Shown piece after piece: positions 50,383-60,543 of a stretch of DNA of 64,000 bases. Under the pieces are notes generated by a model, which was given only the letters and a program-made list of their open reading frames with translations, did no database searches and was not told the DNA's origin. The position numbers were made by a program, and so were the translations under genes. How positions within the stretch are numbered: position 1 is the first letter of the stretch; the number at the start of each line of letters is the position of its first letter. The stretch is from Micromonospora sp. BL4. GTDB taxonomy: Bacteria > Actinomycetota > Actinomycetes > Mycobacteriales > Micromonosporaceae. The DNA lies in assembly GCF_003667505.1 (NCBI RefSeq), contig NZ_RCVJ01000137.1:1-64000 (forward strand). Reading direction: 5' to 3'.

Positions 50383-51405
50383 TCAGACCAGGTCGACCGC
50401 TCGTGCCGGCCGGGGCAGCCCGCCGGCCCGGATCCGGCCCGGACTGGTCAGCGCACCGGAGATCAGGATGTCGAGCAGGCTGGCGAACCCGATTCCCGCC
50501 TGCTGCCAGATCTGGGGGAACTGCGACGCGGTGGTGAACCCCGGGAACGTGTTCACCTCGTTCACGATGGGCTCGGTGGATCCCTGCGTGGGCAGGAAGA
50601 AGTCGACGCGCAGCAACCCCCGGCAGTCGAGGGCGTCGAAGGCGCGGATCGCGCGGTCCTGAAGCACCTCGGTGGTGGCCGGGTCGAGCGGGGCGGGGAT
50701 CTGGAAGACCGCCCCGCCGTCGTACTTCGCGTGGTAGTCGAAGAAGCCGGCGCCGGCCACCCTGATCTCCAACGGTGGCCCGGCCTGCACCCGGCCGTCG
50801 GGATGCTGGAGGACGGCCACGTCGATCTCCCGTCCCCGCGCACCCTGCTCGACCAGCACCTTCGGGTCGACCTCCCGGGCCTGCCGCAGCGCGGCGGGAA
50901 ATCGCGCCCAGTCGGTCACCTTGACCACGCCCAGGCTGGAGCCGGCCCGGGCGGGCTTGACGAACACCGGCAGGCCCAGCCGTCGCTGCTCGGCCGGGGA
51001 CAGCTCCTCGCCGGGACGCAGGGTCACCCCGGGGCTGACCCGCAGGCCCTCCGCGGCGAGCAGGCGTTTGGTGACGCCCTTGTCCATGCCGGCCGCGCTC
51101 GCGAAGACGCCGTTGCCGACGTACGGCACCCCGAGCCACTCCAGCAGCGACGCGACGGTGCCGTCCTCGCCGTACGGGCCGTGCAGGGCCGGGAACACCA
51201 CGTCCTGGGCGCGCAGCACGCGCAGCGCCAGGGGGAGTGGCACCGGACGGCCGTCGACGTGCCACCCGCCGTCCCGACCGATGAGCACCTCGGTGACCTG
51301 GTACCTCTTGCGGTCCAGGCCGGCGAGGATGCTCTCCGCCGAACGGCGGGACACCTCGTGCTCGCCGCTCTGCCCGCCATACAGCACTGCCAGTCGGATC
51401 GTCAT
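50383..51405 (-). CDS. ddl: D-alanine-D-alanine ligase family protein
   Basis: 340 residues. ATP-grasp ligase with LYGGQSGEHEVSRRSAESI at the N-terminus (EHE loop), FPALHGPYGEDGTVASLLE, PVFVKPARAGSSLGVVKV and NEVNTFPGFT at the C-terminus. The omega-loop FFDYHAKY contains the Y-x-A-K-Y pattern of D-Ala-D-Ala ligases, not the F-x-x-x-QE of D-lactate ligases or the EKY of D-serine ligases. It joins two D-alanines for peptidoglycan. It is the last gene of an operon with an acyltransferase-3 protein and alanine racemase and could be an accessory copy. Confidence 0.9.
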   Translation of the reverse strand: MTIRLAVLYGGQSGEHEVSRRSAESILAGLDRKRYQVTEVLIGRDGGWHVDGRPVPLPLALRVLRAQDVVFPALHGPYGEDGTVASLLEWLGVPYVGNGVFASAAGMDKGVTKRLLAAEGLRVSPGVTLRPGEELSPAEQRRLGLPVFVKPARAGSSLGVVKVTDWARFPAALRQAREVDPKVLVEQGARGREIDVAVLQHPDGRVQAGPPLEIRVAGAGFFDYHAKYDGGAVFQIPAPLDPATTEVLQDRAIRAFDALDCRGLLRVDFFLPTQGSTEPIVNEVNTFPGFTTASQFPQIWQQAGIGFASLLDILISGALTSPGRIRAGGLPRPARAVDLV

Positions 51406-52544
51406 GACGTTTCCGCCCTTTCCTGGAGGTGGTCGCGGGCCACCCGGGCCCCGACACCGGTCAAGATCTCGTGTGGGTTCGTGCCGGCCCACCGCGCCCA
51501 ATCGGCGACGGTCGGCTGGGCACGGTCCCCGTGTCCGGGGCCGAACACCACGACCGGATCCCCGATCGCCACGGGACGGTCGCCCGCGTCGACCACGCAC
51601 TGGTCCATGGCGATGCGTCCGGCGATCGGGCGACGCCGGCCGCCCAGCCACACCTCGGCGCGGCCCTCGGCGGCCCGGGTCAGGCCGTCGGCGTAGCCGA
51701 GCGGCAGCAGGGCCAGGGTGGTCGGGGCGCGGGTCACGTACCCGGGTCCGTAGGAGACACCGGTTCCGGCCGGCACCCGCTTCACGTTGACCACGGTCGT
51801 ACGCAGGGTCATGGCGGCGTGTAGCCCGACGTCGCCGGGACCGCTCGGGCCGAACGGATCCACGCCGTACAGCGCGAGCCCGATCCGGCAGAGATCGAAG
51901 CGGGTCCGGGGCGCCGCCAGCGCGGCCGCGGAGTTGGCCAGGTGCACCAGGTCCGGGTCGAGGCCGGCGGACCGGGCGACCCGCAGCGCCTCCTCGAAGG
52001 CCGCCACCTGAGGGACGAGCCGGGGGCTGCCCGGTTCGTCGGCGTCGGTCAGGTGCGACCACACGCCGCGCACCCGGACCCCGCCCTCCACCTCGTACTT
52101 GCGGGCCCAGCCGACCAGTTCGGGCCAGTCGTCGCCGGCGGCCCCGTTGCGGGACAGCCCGGTGTCCGCCTTGAGCTGCACCGTCGCCGGCACACCGAGC
52201 CGGTGGGCGGCGTCGACGACAGCATGCAGGTGGGTCGTGGTCGACACGCCGATGTCGACGCCGGCGGCGATCAACTGGCCGAAGTCGTCGTCGGGGCGGT
52301 GCAACCAGCTCAGCGTGGGTGCGGTGATGCCCGCCGCACGCAGGGCCAGCGCCTCGGACGCCGAGGTCACCCCGAGCCAGCCGGCGCCGGCACGCAGCGC
52401 GGCCCGCGCGACCGGCACCGCGCCGTGGCCGAACCCGTCCGCCTTCACCACGGCCATCAGCGGGGTGCCGGCGACCGCCGCGATCATCCGCACGTTGCGG
52501 GCGATCGCGTCGAGGTCGATCACCGCCTCGCCCAGGGCGCTCAT
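51402..52544 (-). CDS. alr: Alanine racemase
   Basis: 380 residues. The PLP-binding lysine lies in AVVKADGFGHG (Lys33), the substrate region in KADTGLSRNGA, HLANSAAAL and the second-base tyrosine in GTGVSYGPGY. The position that corresponds to Tyr354 of Geobacillus alanine racemase appears to be a small residue (Ala366 in VGARVAR), a site where VanT serine racemases also differ. It makes D-Ala (perhaps D-Ser). It is coupled to the membrane acyltransferase gene upstream and to the ligase downstream by ATGA overlaps. Confidence 0.92.
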   Translation of the reverse strand: MSALGEAVIDLDAIARNVRMIAAVAGTPLMAVVKADGFGHGAVPVARAALRAGAGWLGVTSASEALALRAAGITAPTLSWLHRPDDDFGQLIAAGVDIGVSTTTHLHAVVDAAHRLGVPATVQLKADTGLSRNGAAGDDWPELVGWARKYEVEGGVRVRGVWSHLTDADEPGSPRLVPQVAAFEEALRVARSAGLDPDLVHLANSAAALAAPRTRFDLCRIGLALYGVDPFGPSGPGDVGLHAAMTLRTTVVNVKRVPAGTGVSYGPGYVTRAPTTLALLPLGYADGLTRAAEGRAEVWLGGRRRPIAGRIAMDQCVVDAGDRPVAIGDPVVVFGPGHGDRAQPTVADWARWAGTNPHEILTGVGARVARDHLQERAETS

Positions 52545-53692
52545 CCGGCCGCCTCCACCCGCCGGTGTTCGGGGAGGGCGAACAGCCAGCGCGCGTGGAC
52601 CGCCAGGAGGCCGCGGTGGATGGCCAGGCTTGCGCCGATCACGAGCCCGGTCAGCACGATCGGGTAGCTGAGCACGAGCAGGCCCTGGCCGACCTGGTCG
52701 AGCCCGGAGACCGGCCCGAGCAGCAGCCGGTGCAGCAGCGCCAGCACCGGCATGTGGATGACGTAGATGGGCAGGGTGCTGCGGCCGAGCGTGGCGAGCC
52801 GGGTGCTGAGGGCGGGCCACCGGCCCAGCCGGGCGGCGGCCGTGATGCCGAAGGCGACCGCCACGACGGAGACCACCGGCCACACGCCGAACCATCGCTG
52901 CGCGCCGGCAGCCGCCATCGCGGCGAGCGCGAGGACGTAGGCGCCCGAGGTCAGCGCGAGCCGGCGCCCGGTGGCGGTGGGCGCCCAGCGTTCGATCCGG
53001 GGCCGCAGGTACAGGCCGGCGAGAAAGAAGATCAGGTTCTGGTACAGGCCGGCGCGGTTGCCGGGTGTGGCGAGCAGGCCGGCGGCGGCGACGGCGGACA
53101 GCGTCGCGGCGGGTGCCAGAACCAGTACGCGGGGGGCCCGGCGGACGACCTTGGCGATCGTGAAGTAGAGCGCCAGCGCGTACAGGTACCAGAGGTTGGA
53201 GGGCGTGACGGTGAGCTGCTCCAGCAGACCGGGGACCGACGTGGCCCGGTCGGTCGGAAAGTCCGGGACCGCGGCGAGGATCGCGGTGTGGATCAGCAGC
53301 CAGACGGCGTACAGGTAGAGGAACCCCGCGATCCGGCTGCGGGCGACGACCCGCCAGGGCCGCTGGACGGCGTTCGCCGCGAAGACACCGGAGATGGTGA
53401 AGAACAGCGGCATCCGCAGCGGCAGGAACTGCTCACCCACCGTTCCCCACAGACCCGGCACCGGTACGCCGATGTGCCAGTCGATCTGCAGGTAGTCCTT
53501 GACCACCACGTGCCACAGAACGACCAGGATGATGCAGACGCCCTTCGCGGCGTCGGCCCACTCCGCTCGGTGTGGCCGTCCCGCGGTGGTGCCGGACAGC
53601 GTCCGGTGCCTCCGGTGGCGGAACCGGACGTGCGTACCGTCGGGCTCATGCTCGGGTGGCCGGGCGTCGGTGGTTGTCGGCTGTCGGATCAC
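52541..53692 (-). CDS. Acyltransferase-3 family membrane protein
   Basis: 383 residues; the GTG start is uncertain because no ribosome site is evident. A 45-residue polar N-terminus precedes about ten membrane helices. Landmarks are EWADAAKGVCIILVVLWHVV with the catalytic-type histidine, PLRMPLFFTISGVFAANAVQRP and YVIHMPVLALLHRLLLGP. Such proteins O-acylate sugars or cell-wall components. In VanT racemases an AT-3 domain is fused to an alanine-racemase-like domain; here the same pair is encoded by two coupled genes, followed by a ligase. Function therefore probably concerns D-amino acid or peptidoglycan modification. Confidence 0.8.
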   Translation of the reverse strand: MIRQPTTTDARPPEHEPDGTHVRFRHRRHRTLSGTTAGRPHRAEWADAAKGVCIILVVLWHVVVKDYLQIDWHIGVPVPGLWGTVGEQFLPLRMPLFFTISGVFAANAVQRPWRVVARSRIAGFLYLYAVWLLIHTAILAAVPDFPTDRATSVPGLLEQLTVTPSNLWYLYALALYFTIAKVVRRAPRVLVLAPAATLSAVAAAGLLATPGNRAGLYQNLIFFLAGLYLRPRIERWAPTATGRRLALTSGAYVLALAAMAAAGAQRWFGVWPVVSVVAVAFGITAAARLGRWPALSTRLATLGRSTLPIYVIHMPVLALLHRLLLGPVSGLDQVGQGLLVLSYPIVLTGLVIGASLAIHRGLLAVHARWLFALPEHRRVEAAG

Positions 53693-53797
53693 CCGACCGA
53701 AGGTGTCAGTCGGATATCCCCGGGTGATCCGTGAAGTGTCATGAACCGGTAATGGATGTCGGCGGGGCCACTAGGCTCGGTGCGGAGGTGGCGAGGG

Positions 53798-54673
53798 ATG
53801 AAACTCGGACTGCACTACTGGACCTACTCGACCCCGGCCGAGGCGGCGGCGATCGCACCGACCCTGGCCGAGGCGGCGACCACCGCCGAGCAGGCCGGCG
53901 TCGCGTCGTTCACGGTGATGGACCACTTCTTCCAGATGGAGGCGGTGGCGGCGGCCGAGGAGCCGATGCTGGAGGCGTACACCACGCTGGGCTTCGTCGC
54001 GGCGAAGACGCAACGGATGACGCTGGGCGTGCTGGTCACCGGCGTGATGTACCGGTACCCGGGGCTGCTCGCCAAGACCGTGACGACCCTCGACGTGCTC
54101 TCCGGCGGCCGGGCCCGGCTCGGGATCGGCGCGTCCTGGTACGAGCGGGAGCAGCGCGGGCTCGGCGTCCCCGTGGTCCCCATGGCCGAACGGTTCGAGC
54201 GGCTGGAGGAGACGCTGCGCATCGTGCGGCAGATGTGGAGCGACGACAACGGGCCGTTCGCCGGACGGCACTACCAGCTCGCCGAGACGATCAACTCGCC
54301 GCAGCCGTTGAGCCGCCCGCACCCGCCCATCATGATCGGCGGCGGTGGCGAGAAGAAGACCCTGCTCCTGGTCGCCCGGTACGCCGACGCCTGCAACCTG
54401 TTCGGCACGGCCGCCGGCGCCGACGACGTGGCGCGGAAGTTGGACGTGCTGCGCGGGCACTGCGACGCGGAGGGCCGTGACTACGACACCATCGCCAAGA
54501 CCGTGGTCGCCCACCAGCCGCCCCTGGTCGACGTCGACGCGTTCCTCGCCGAGGTGTCCTCGTACGCCGCGCTCGGGGTCACCGAGGTGCAGGTCACGCC
54601 GGACCGCCACCCGGTGGAGTTCGCCCGGCGGCTCGGCGACGAGGTGCTGCCGCGGTTGGCCGACATCGGCTGA
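53798..54673 (+). CDS. F420-dependent LLM-class oxidoreductase
   Basis: 291 residues from the ATG with GGAGGTGG upstream. TIM-barrel luciferase-like monooxygenase fold: KLGLHYWTYSTP start, SFTVMDHFFQ, LGVLVTGVMYRYPGLLAKTVTTLDVLSGGRARLGIGASWYERE and PPIMIGGGGEKKTL. These segments typify the actinobacterial F420-dependent subfamily that oxidises or reduces a wide range of compounds with coenzyme F420. It is a single gene divergent from the AT-3 operon. Confidence 0.9.
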   Translation: MKLGLHYWTYSTPAEAAAIAPTLAEAATTAEQAGVASFTVMDHFFQMEAVAAAEEPMLEAYTTLGFVAAKTQRMTLGVLVTGVMYRYPGLLAKTVTTLDVLSGGRARLGIGASWYEREQRGLGVPVVPMAERFERLEETLRIVRQMWSDDNGPFAGRHYQLAETINSPQPLSRPHPPIMIGGGGEKKTLLLVARYADACNLFGTAAGADDVARKLDVLRGHCDAEGRDYDTIAKTVVAHQPPLVDVDAFLAEVSSYAALGVTEVQVTPDRHPVEFARRLGDEVLPRLADIG

Positions 54674-54778
54674 CTCTGGTCGACGGGAATGGTCCGAGGC
54701 ACACAAAGGCCGACGTCGTCCGTCGAAATCTGCTGTCAGGAAGAGCAGGTTCCACCACCCGATGGAGGCGGTCGCGGC

Positions 54779-55195
54779 ATGACGTCTGAGGAGCCGCAGG
54801 GCGCGGTCGCCCTGATCTTCGACGATGTCGGCGATCTTCTTCTGCACCTGCGGGACGACATCCCGGGGATCTCCTGGCCCGGCTACTGGAGCGTCCTGGG
54901 TGGGGGTTGCGATCCGGGGGAGAGCCCGCGTGCGGCCATCGAGCGTGAACTCGCCGAGGAGGCGGGTCTGACCGCCGACGGGTTCGTTGAGCTCTTTCAA
55001 ATCAGGGACGAGTTCGGGTCGGGACAGCTGATCACCTTCTTCGCCGGGCGCTGGACCGGCCGACCGGAACGACTCATCCTCTCCGAGGGTGTCGAGTTGC
55101 GATTCTTTCCGCCGCAGCGCCTCCCGGAGCTGCGAATTCCCCCGTACATCCGTGCGGCGATCAACCGGGTGCTCGCTCACGACAACGCGTGGTGA
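54779..55195 (+). CDS. Nudix hydrolase
   Basis: 138 residues, GGAGG ten bases before the ATG. The Nudix box begins at GGGCDPGESPRAAIE and ends RELAEEAGL (near residues 46-65), with all the conserved Gly, Glu and Arg residues. It hydrolyses a nucleoside diphosphate linked to another group, with Mg2+; the substrate cannot be read from the sequence. It is followed by a strong hairpin. Confidence 0.92.
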   Translation: MTSEEPQGAVALIFDDVGDLLLHLRDDIPGISWPGYWSVLGGGCDPGESPRAAIERELAEEAGLTADGFVELFQIRDEFGSGQLITFFAGRWTGRPERLILSEGVELRFFPPQRLPELRIPPYIRAAINRVLAHDNAW

Positions 55196-55203
55196 ACCGC
55201 GCT

Positions 55204-55246
55204 GACGAGGGCTGACCTCCGGGCGAACCGGAGGACAGCCCTCGTC
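55204..55246. terminator. Bidirectional hairpin terminator
   Basis: 19-bp stem (55204-55222 with 55228-55246, one mismatch), 5-base loop, between the convergent Nudix and catalase genes. Confidence 0.88.
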
Positions 55247-55260
55247 GACAGTTGGTCGTG

Positions 55261-57522
<2,262 letters not shown>

Positions 57523-57603
57523 TATGAACGAACCTCTCCATGGAGCGTGTGCGAGCGGGCTCCCGACTCCCTACCCCTGGCCTGAGGGTCAAAACGCATC
57601 AAA

Positions 57604-57632
57604 CGCCCCGCCGTGTGCTCACCGGCGGGGCG
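57604..57632. other. Hairpin in the catalase/cutinase divergent spacer
   Basis: 10-bp stem CGCCCCGCCG/CGGCGGGGCG with a 9-base loop in a 263-bp intergenic region, which also holds CACCG-ATG-CGGTG at 57711-57723. It may be a terminator-like insulator or part of the catalase leader. Confidence 0.4.
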
Positions 57633-57785
57633 ACGGCGTCCGCCGGTGAGCGCCGCGCCGTGGTGGTGGCACCGGCTCGTCGGTGGGCCGGCCGGCGGGA
57701 CTGGTGATTTCACCGATGCGGTGACCGGACGGGGACGCCAACACTGACGCACGTCGATATCCCTCGACTCTAGGGAGTGCCCGAC

Positions 57786-58688
57786 GTGTCGTCACCAACC
57801 ACCACCCGTCCCCGTTCCATGGCCGCCCGAGCCGCCCGGCTCGCGATGGCCGCCGCCCTGGTCGCCGGCGGTCTCCTGGCCGGACCCTCCGGCGCCGCGC
57901 AGGCGGCGGAGAACCCGTACGAGCGGGGCCCCGCCCCGACCACCGCGATCCTGGAGGCCAGCCGCGGTCCCTTCGCCACGTCCTCGCAGAACGTGTCCTC
58001 GCTCAGCGTCTCCGGCTTCGGCGGCGGCGTCATCTACTACCCGACCAGCACCAGCGAGGGGACGTTCGGCGCCATCGCCATCTCGCCGGGCTTCACCGCC
58101 GCCTGGTCCAGCATCAGCTGGCTCGGGCCGCGGCTCGCCTCGCACGGCTTCGTGGTGATCGGCATCGAGACCAACTCCCGACTGGACCAGCCGGACAGCC
58201 GGGGCCGCCAACTGCTCGCCGCGCTCGACTACCTGGTCGAGCGCAGCTCGGTGCGTACCCGGATCGACGGCAGTCGGCTCGCGGTCGCCGGCCACTCGAT
58301 GGGCGGCGGCGGCAGCCTGGAGGCGGCCTCCGCGCGGCCGTCGTTGCAGGCGGCGGTGCCGCTCGCGCCGTGGAACACCGACAAGAGCTGGTCCGAGCTG
58401 CGGGTGCCCACCCTGATCATCGGCGGCGAGAGCGACACCGTCGCCCCGGTCTCGTCGCACTCGGAGCCGTTCTACAACAGCATCCCGGCCTCCGCCGAGA
58501 AGGCGTACCTGGAGCTGAACGGGGCGAGCCACTTCTTCCCGCAGTCGGTGAACACGCCGACCGCGCGGCAGATGGTGGCCTGGCTGAAGCGGTTCGTCGA
58601 CAACGACACCCGCTACGAGCCCTTCCTCTGCCCGGGGCCGAGCGGCCTGCAGATCGAGGAGTACCGCAACACCTGCCCCAGCGCCTGA
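57786..58688 (+). CDS. Secreted polyester hydrolase of the actinobacterial cutinase (TfCut/PETase-like) family
   Basis: 300 residues from the GTG at 57786 (GGGAG eight bases upstream). The signal peptide ends at AAQA (about residue 41). The mature start [22 protein letters not shown], then [14 protein letters not shown], is the hallmark of Thermobifida-type cutinases. Catalytic triad: Ser171 (GHSMGG), Asp217 (ESDTVAP) and His249 (GASHFF). The substrate-groove Trp is in PLAPWN. Cys282 and Cys297 form the conserved C-terminal disulfide. The oxyanion Tyr of TfCut2 is Phe here (SPGFTAAW). It should hydrolyse ester bonds of cutin, triglycerides and possibly aromatic polyesters such as PET; activity on PET is inferred from the family. 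Confidence 0.9.
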   Translation: MSSPTTTRPRSMAARAARLAMAAALVAGGLLAGPSGAAQAAENPYERGPAPTTAILEASRGPFATSSQNVSSLSVSGFGGGVIYYPTSTSEGTFGAIAISPGFTAAWSSISWLGPRLASHGFVVIGIETNSRLDQPDSRGRQLLAALDYLVERSSVRTRIDGSRLAVAGHSMGGGGSLEAASARPSLQAAVPLAPWNTDKSWSELRVPTLIIGGESDTVAPVSSHSEPFYNSIPASAEKAYLELNGASHFFPQSVNTPTARQMVAWLKRFVDNDTRYEPFLCPGPSGLQIEEYRNTCPSA

Positions 58689-58696
58689 GCGTGACC

Positions 58697-58727
58697 ACGG
58701 GGCGGTCGCCGGTGGCGGCCGCCCCGT
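58697..58727 (+). terminator. Hairpin terminator after the cutinase gene
   Basis: 9-bp stem ACGGGGCGG/CCGCCCCGT with a 13-base loop, 8 bp beyond the stop. Confidence 0.65.
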
Positions 58728-58756
58728 CCGCGTGTCTGATGCGGGCATTGAAGGTC

Positions 58757-58793
58757 TTGACGCGGTACCCGAGAAACGTACACTGCGAGTGTA
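58757..58793 (+). promoter_or_regulatory. Promoter and operator of the Liv-type ABC operon
   Basis: TTGACG (58757-58762), a 16-base spacer and TACACT (58779-58784). The -10 is the left half of a perfect palindrome TACACT-GCG-AGTGTA (58779-58793), an ideal position for a repressor. The likely regulator is not in the window. Confidence 0.65.
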
Positions 58794-58824
58794 AATAACA
58801 CCCGCCACAACAGAGGGATGGGTG

Positions 58825-59610
58825 ATGGATCGCGGTCTCGAACTACACCACATCGGCGTACGTTTCGGCGGCCTCACCGCCCTCGACGACGTGTCGCTGC
58901 GGGTGGCACCCAACCGGGTGGTGGGCGTCATCGGGCCCAACGGCGCCGGCAAGACCACGTTGTTCAACGTGATCTGCGGCTTCGTCGCGCCGGAGACGGG
59001 ATCGCTCACCCTCGACGGCCAGCCGCTGCGGCCACGACCGCACCGGCTGACCCGGCTCGGCATCGCCCGGACCCTGCAGGGGACCGGGCTCTTCGCCGGG
59101 CTCACCGTGCTGGAGAACGTGATGACCGGCGCCTCGCACACCGCACGGGCCGGCTTCGTCCCGGCGTTGCTCGGTCTGCCCAGCAGCGACCGTGACGAGC
59201 GACGGCTGCGCCAGCACGCCCTGGACATCCTCGACGACCTGGGCATCGCCGGGCACGCCGACGCCGCGCCGACCACCCTGCCCTTCGCCGTACGCCAGCG
59301 GGTCGCCCTGGCCCGCGCGCTCGCCGCCCGGCCCCGGCTGCTCCTGCTCGACGAACCCGCCGGTGGTCTCGGGGCCGACGACATCACCGAGCTGGCGGAG
59401 CTGGTTCGGCAGCTTCCCCGGCGGGACGCCGACCCCTGCGCGGTGCTGCTGGTCGAGCACCACATGGACCTGGTGATGGCCGTCTGCGACGAGATCGTGG
59501 TGCTGGACTTCGGCAAGGTGATCGCCGCCGGCCCGCCCGACGAGATCCGCGACGACCCGGCGGTCACCGACGCCTATCTCGGAGCCGCCGTCGACGAGGT
59601 CACCACGTGA
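58825..59610 (+). CDS. livG: LivG-like ABC ATPase with degenerate signature motif
   Basis: 261 residues from the ATG with AGAGGG upstream. Walker A GPNGAGKTT (near residue 38), Walker B LLLLDEPAGGLGADD, switch His in VEHHMD. It is the branched-chain-amino-acid-type (LivG) subfamily by its insert TGLFAGLTVLENVMTGA. The usual signature LPYGQQRRLEIARAL is LPFAVRQRVALARAL, so the conserved Gly and Gln are lost. The stop overlaps the first copy of a 62-bp repeat rather than livF itself. Confidence 0.88.
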   Translation: MDRGLELHHIGVRFGGLTALDDVSLRVAPNRVVGVIGPNGAGKTTLFNVICGFVAPETGSLTLDGQPLRPRPHRLTRLGIARTLQGTGLFAGLTVLENVMTGASHTARAGFVPALLGLPSSDRDERRLRQHALDILDDLGIAGHADAAPTTLPFAVRQRVALARALAARPRLLLLDEPAGGLGADDITELAELVRQLPRRDADPCAVLLVEHHMDLVMAVCDEIVVLDFGKVIAAGPPDEIRDDPAVTDAYLGAAVDEVTT

Positions 59611-59778
59611 GCGCGAGGAGTGAGCCGGGTTTGCGAGCCCCGCAGTCGCGAACGAAAGGCGGCACCCCGTGAGCGCGAGGAGTGAGCCGGGTTTGCGAGC
59701 CCCGCAGTCGCGAACGAAAGGCGGCACCCCGTGAGCGCGAGGAGTGAGCCGGGTTTGCGAGCCCCGCAGTCGCGAACG
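59607..59778 (+). repeat. Three tandem copies of a 62-bp repeat encoding coupled mini-ORFs
   Basis: Copies start at 59607, 59669 and 59731 (the third matches for 48 bp). Each begins with GTGAGCGCGAGGAGTGAGCC. Copies 1 and 2 each encode a 21-residue frame starting MSARSEPGLRAPQSRT. The livG TGA lies in the first GTGA, the mini-ORF stops lie in the next GTGA, and the third copy supplies the GTG start of livF. A 62-bp unit changes frame by two each time, yet the GTGA overlap restores coupling. Whether the mini-peptides are made is unknown. Intergenic sequences of this kind are, to my recollection, common in Micromonospora. Confidence 0.85.
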
Positions 59779-60513
59779 GAAGATGACACCACCAGCGCCT
59801 CCGACCTGCTCGTGGTGCGCGGGTTGGTGGCCGGGTACGGCGCCGCGCCCGTGCTCCAGGCCATCGATCTCACCGTCCCGGCCGGCACCATCGCCGCGGT
59901 GGTCGGCGCGAACGGCGCCGGCAAGACCACTCTGCTGCGCGCGCTCTCCGGCATGATCCGTCCCGTCGCCGGCCAGGTCCTTCTCGCCGGGGAGGACCTG
60001 CGTGGGACGCCGGTGGAGCAGCTCGTCCGGCGCGGCATGGCGCACGTGCCGGAGGGGCGGGGCGTGATCAGCGAGCTCACCGTCGACGAGAATCTGCGGC
60101 TCGGCGGGCTGTGGCGACGCGACCGGGCCGACGCCGGTCGCGCCCTCGACGAGGTCTATGAGCTGTTCGAGCCGCTGGCCCGGCGCCGTCGGCATCTCGG
60201 CCATCAGCTCTCCGGTGGCGAGCGTCAGATGCTGGCGCTCGGCCGGGCGCTGGTCGGCCGGCCCCGCCTGCTGCTGCTCGACGAGCCGTCGCTCGGCCTG
60301 GCGCCGCGGGTGGTGGCCCGGACGATGGCTCTGCTCCGTCAACTACGCGACCAGACCGGCCTGACCGTGCTGCTGGTCGAGCAGAACGTGCGGAGCGCGC
60401 TCGCCATCGCCGACCAGGGCGTGGTGATGTCCCTCGGCCGGGTGGTGACCGCCGCCCCGGCCGCCACGCTCCGCGACGACGTCGAGCTGCGGCACGCGTA
60501 CCTCGGTTTCTGA
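59731..60513 (+). CDS. livF: LivF-like ABC ATPase
   Basis: 260 residues if it starts at the GTG of the third repeat copy, whose first 16-17 residues (SARSEPGLRAPQSRT) are repeat-derived. The conserved domain begins at LLVVRGLVAGYGAAPVL. Walker A GANGAGKTT, canonical signature LSGGERQMLALGRAL, Walker B LLLLDEPSLGLAP, switch His region VEQNV. With the degenerate LivG it should form a heterodimeric motor that energises the two permeases. Confidence 0.92.
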   Translation: MSARSEPGLRAPQSRTEDDTTSASDLLVVRGLVAGYGAAPVLQAIDLTVPAGTIAAVVGANGAGKTTLLRALSGMIRPVAGQVLLAGEDLRGTPVEQLVRRGMAHVPEGRGVISELTVDENLRLGGLWRRDRADAGRALDEVYELFEPLARRRRHLGHQLSGGERQMLALGRALVGRPRLLLLDEPSLGLAPRVVARTMALLRQLRDQTGLTVLLVEQNVRSALAIADQGVVMSLGRVVTAAPAATLRDDVELRHAYLGF

Positions 60514-60543
60514 CCACCACCTCGTCCCCAGAAAGGAGGACTG

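Noticed and set aside
50383..51405. Vancomycin-resistance (D-Ala-D-Lac or D-Ala-D-Ser) ligase
   Set aside because: The omega-loop reads FFDYHAKY, the D-Ala-D-Ala pattern, and no vanH or vanX homolog is next to it.
59607..59778. CRISPR array
   Set aside because: The units are directly adjacent without unique spacers and there are no cas genes; they are tandem copies of one intergenic repeat.
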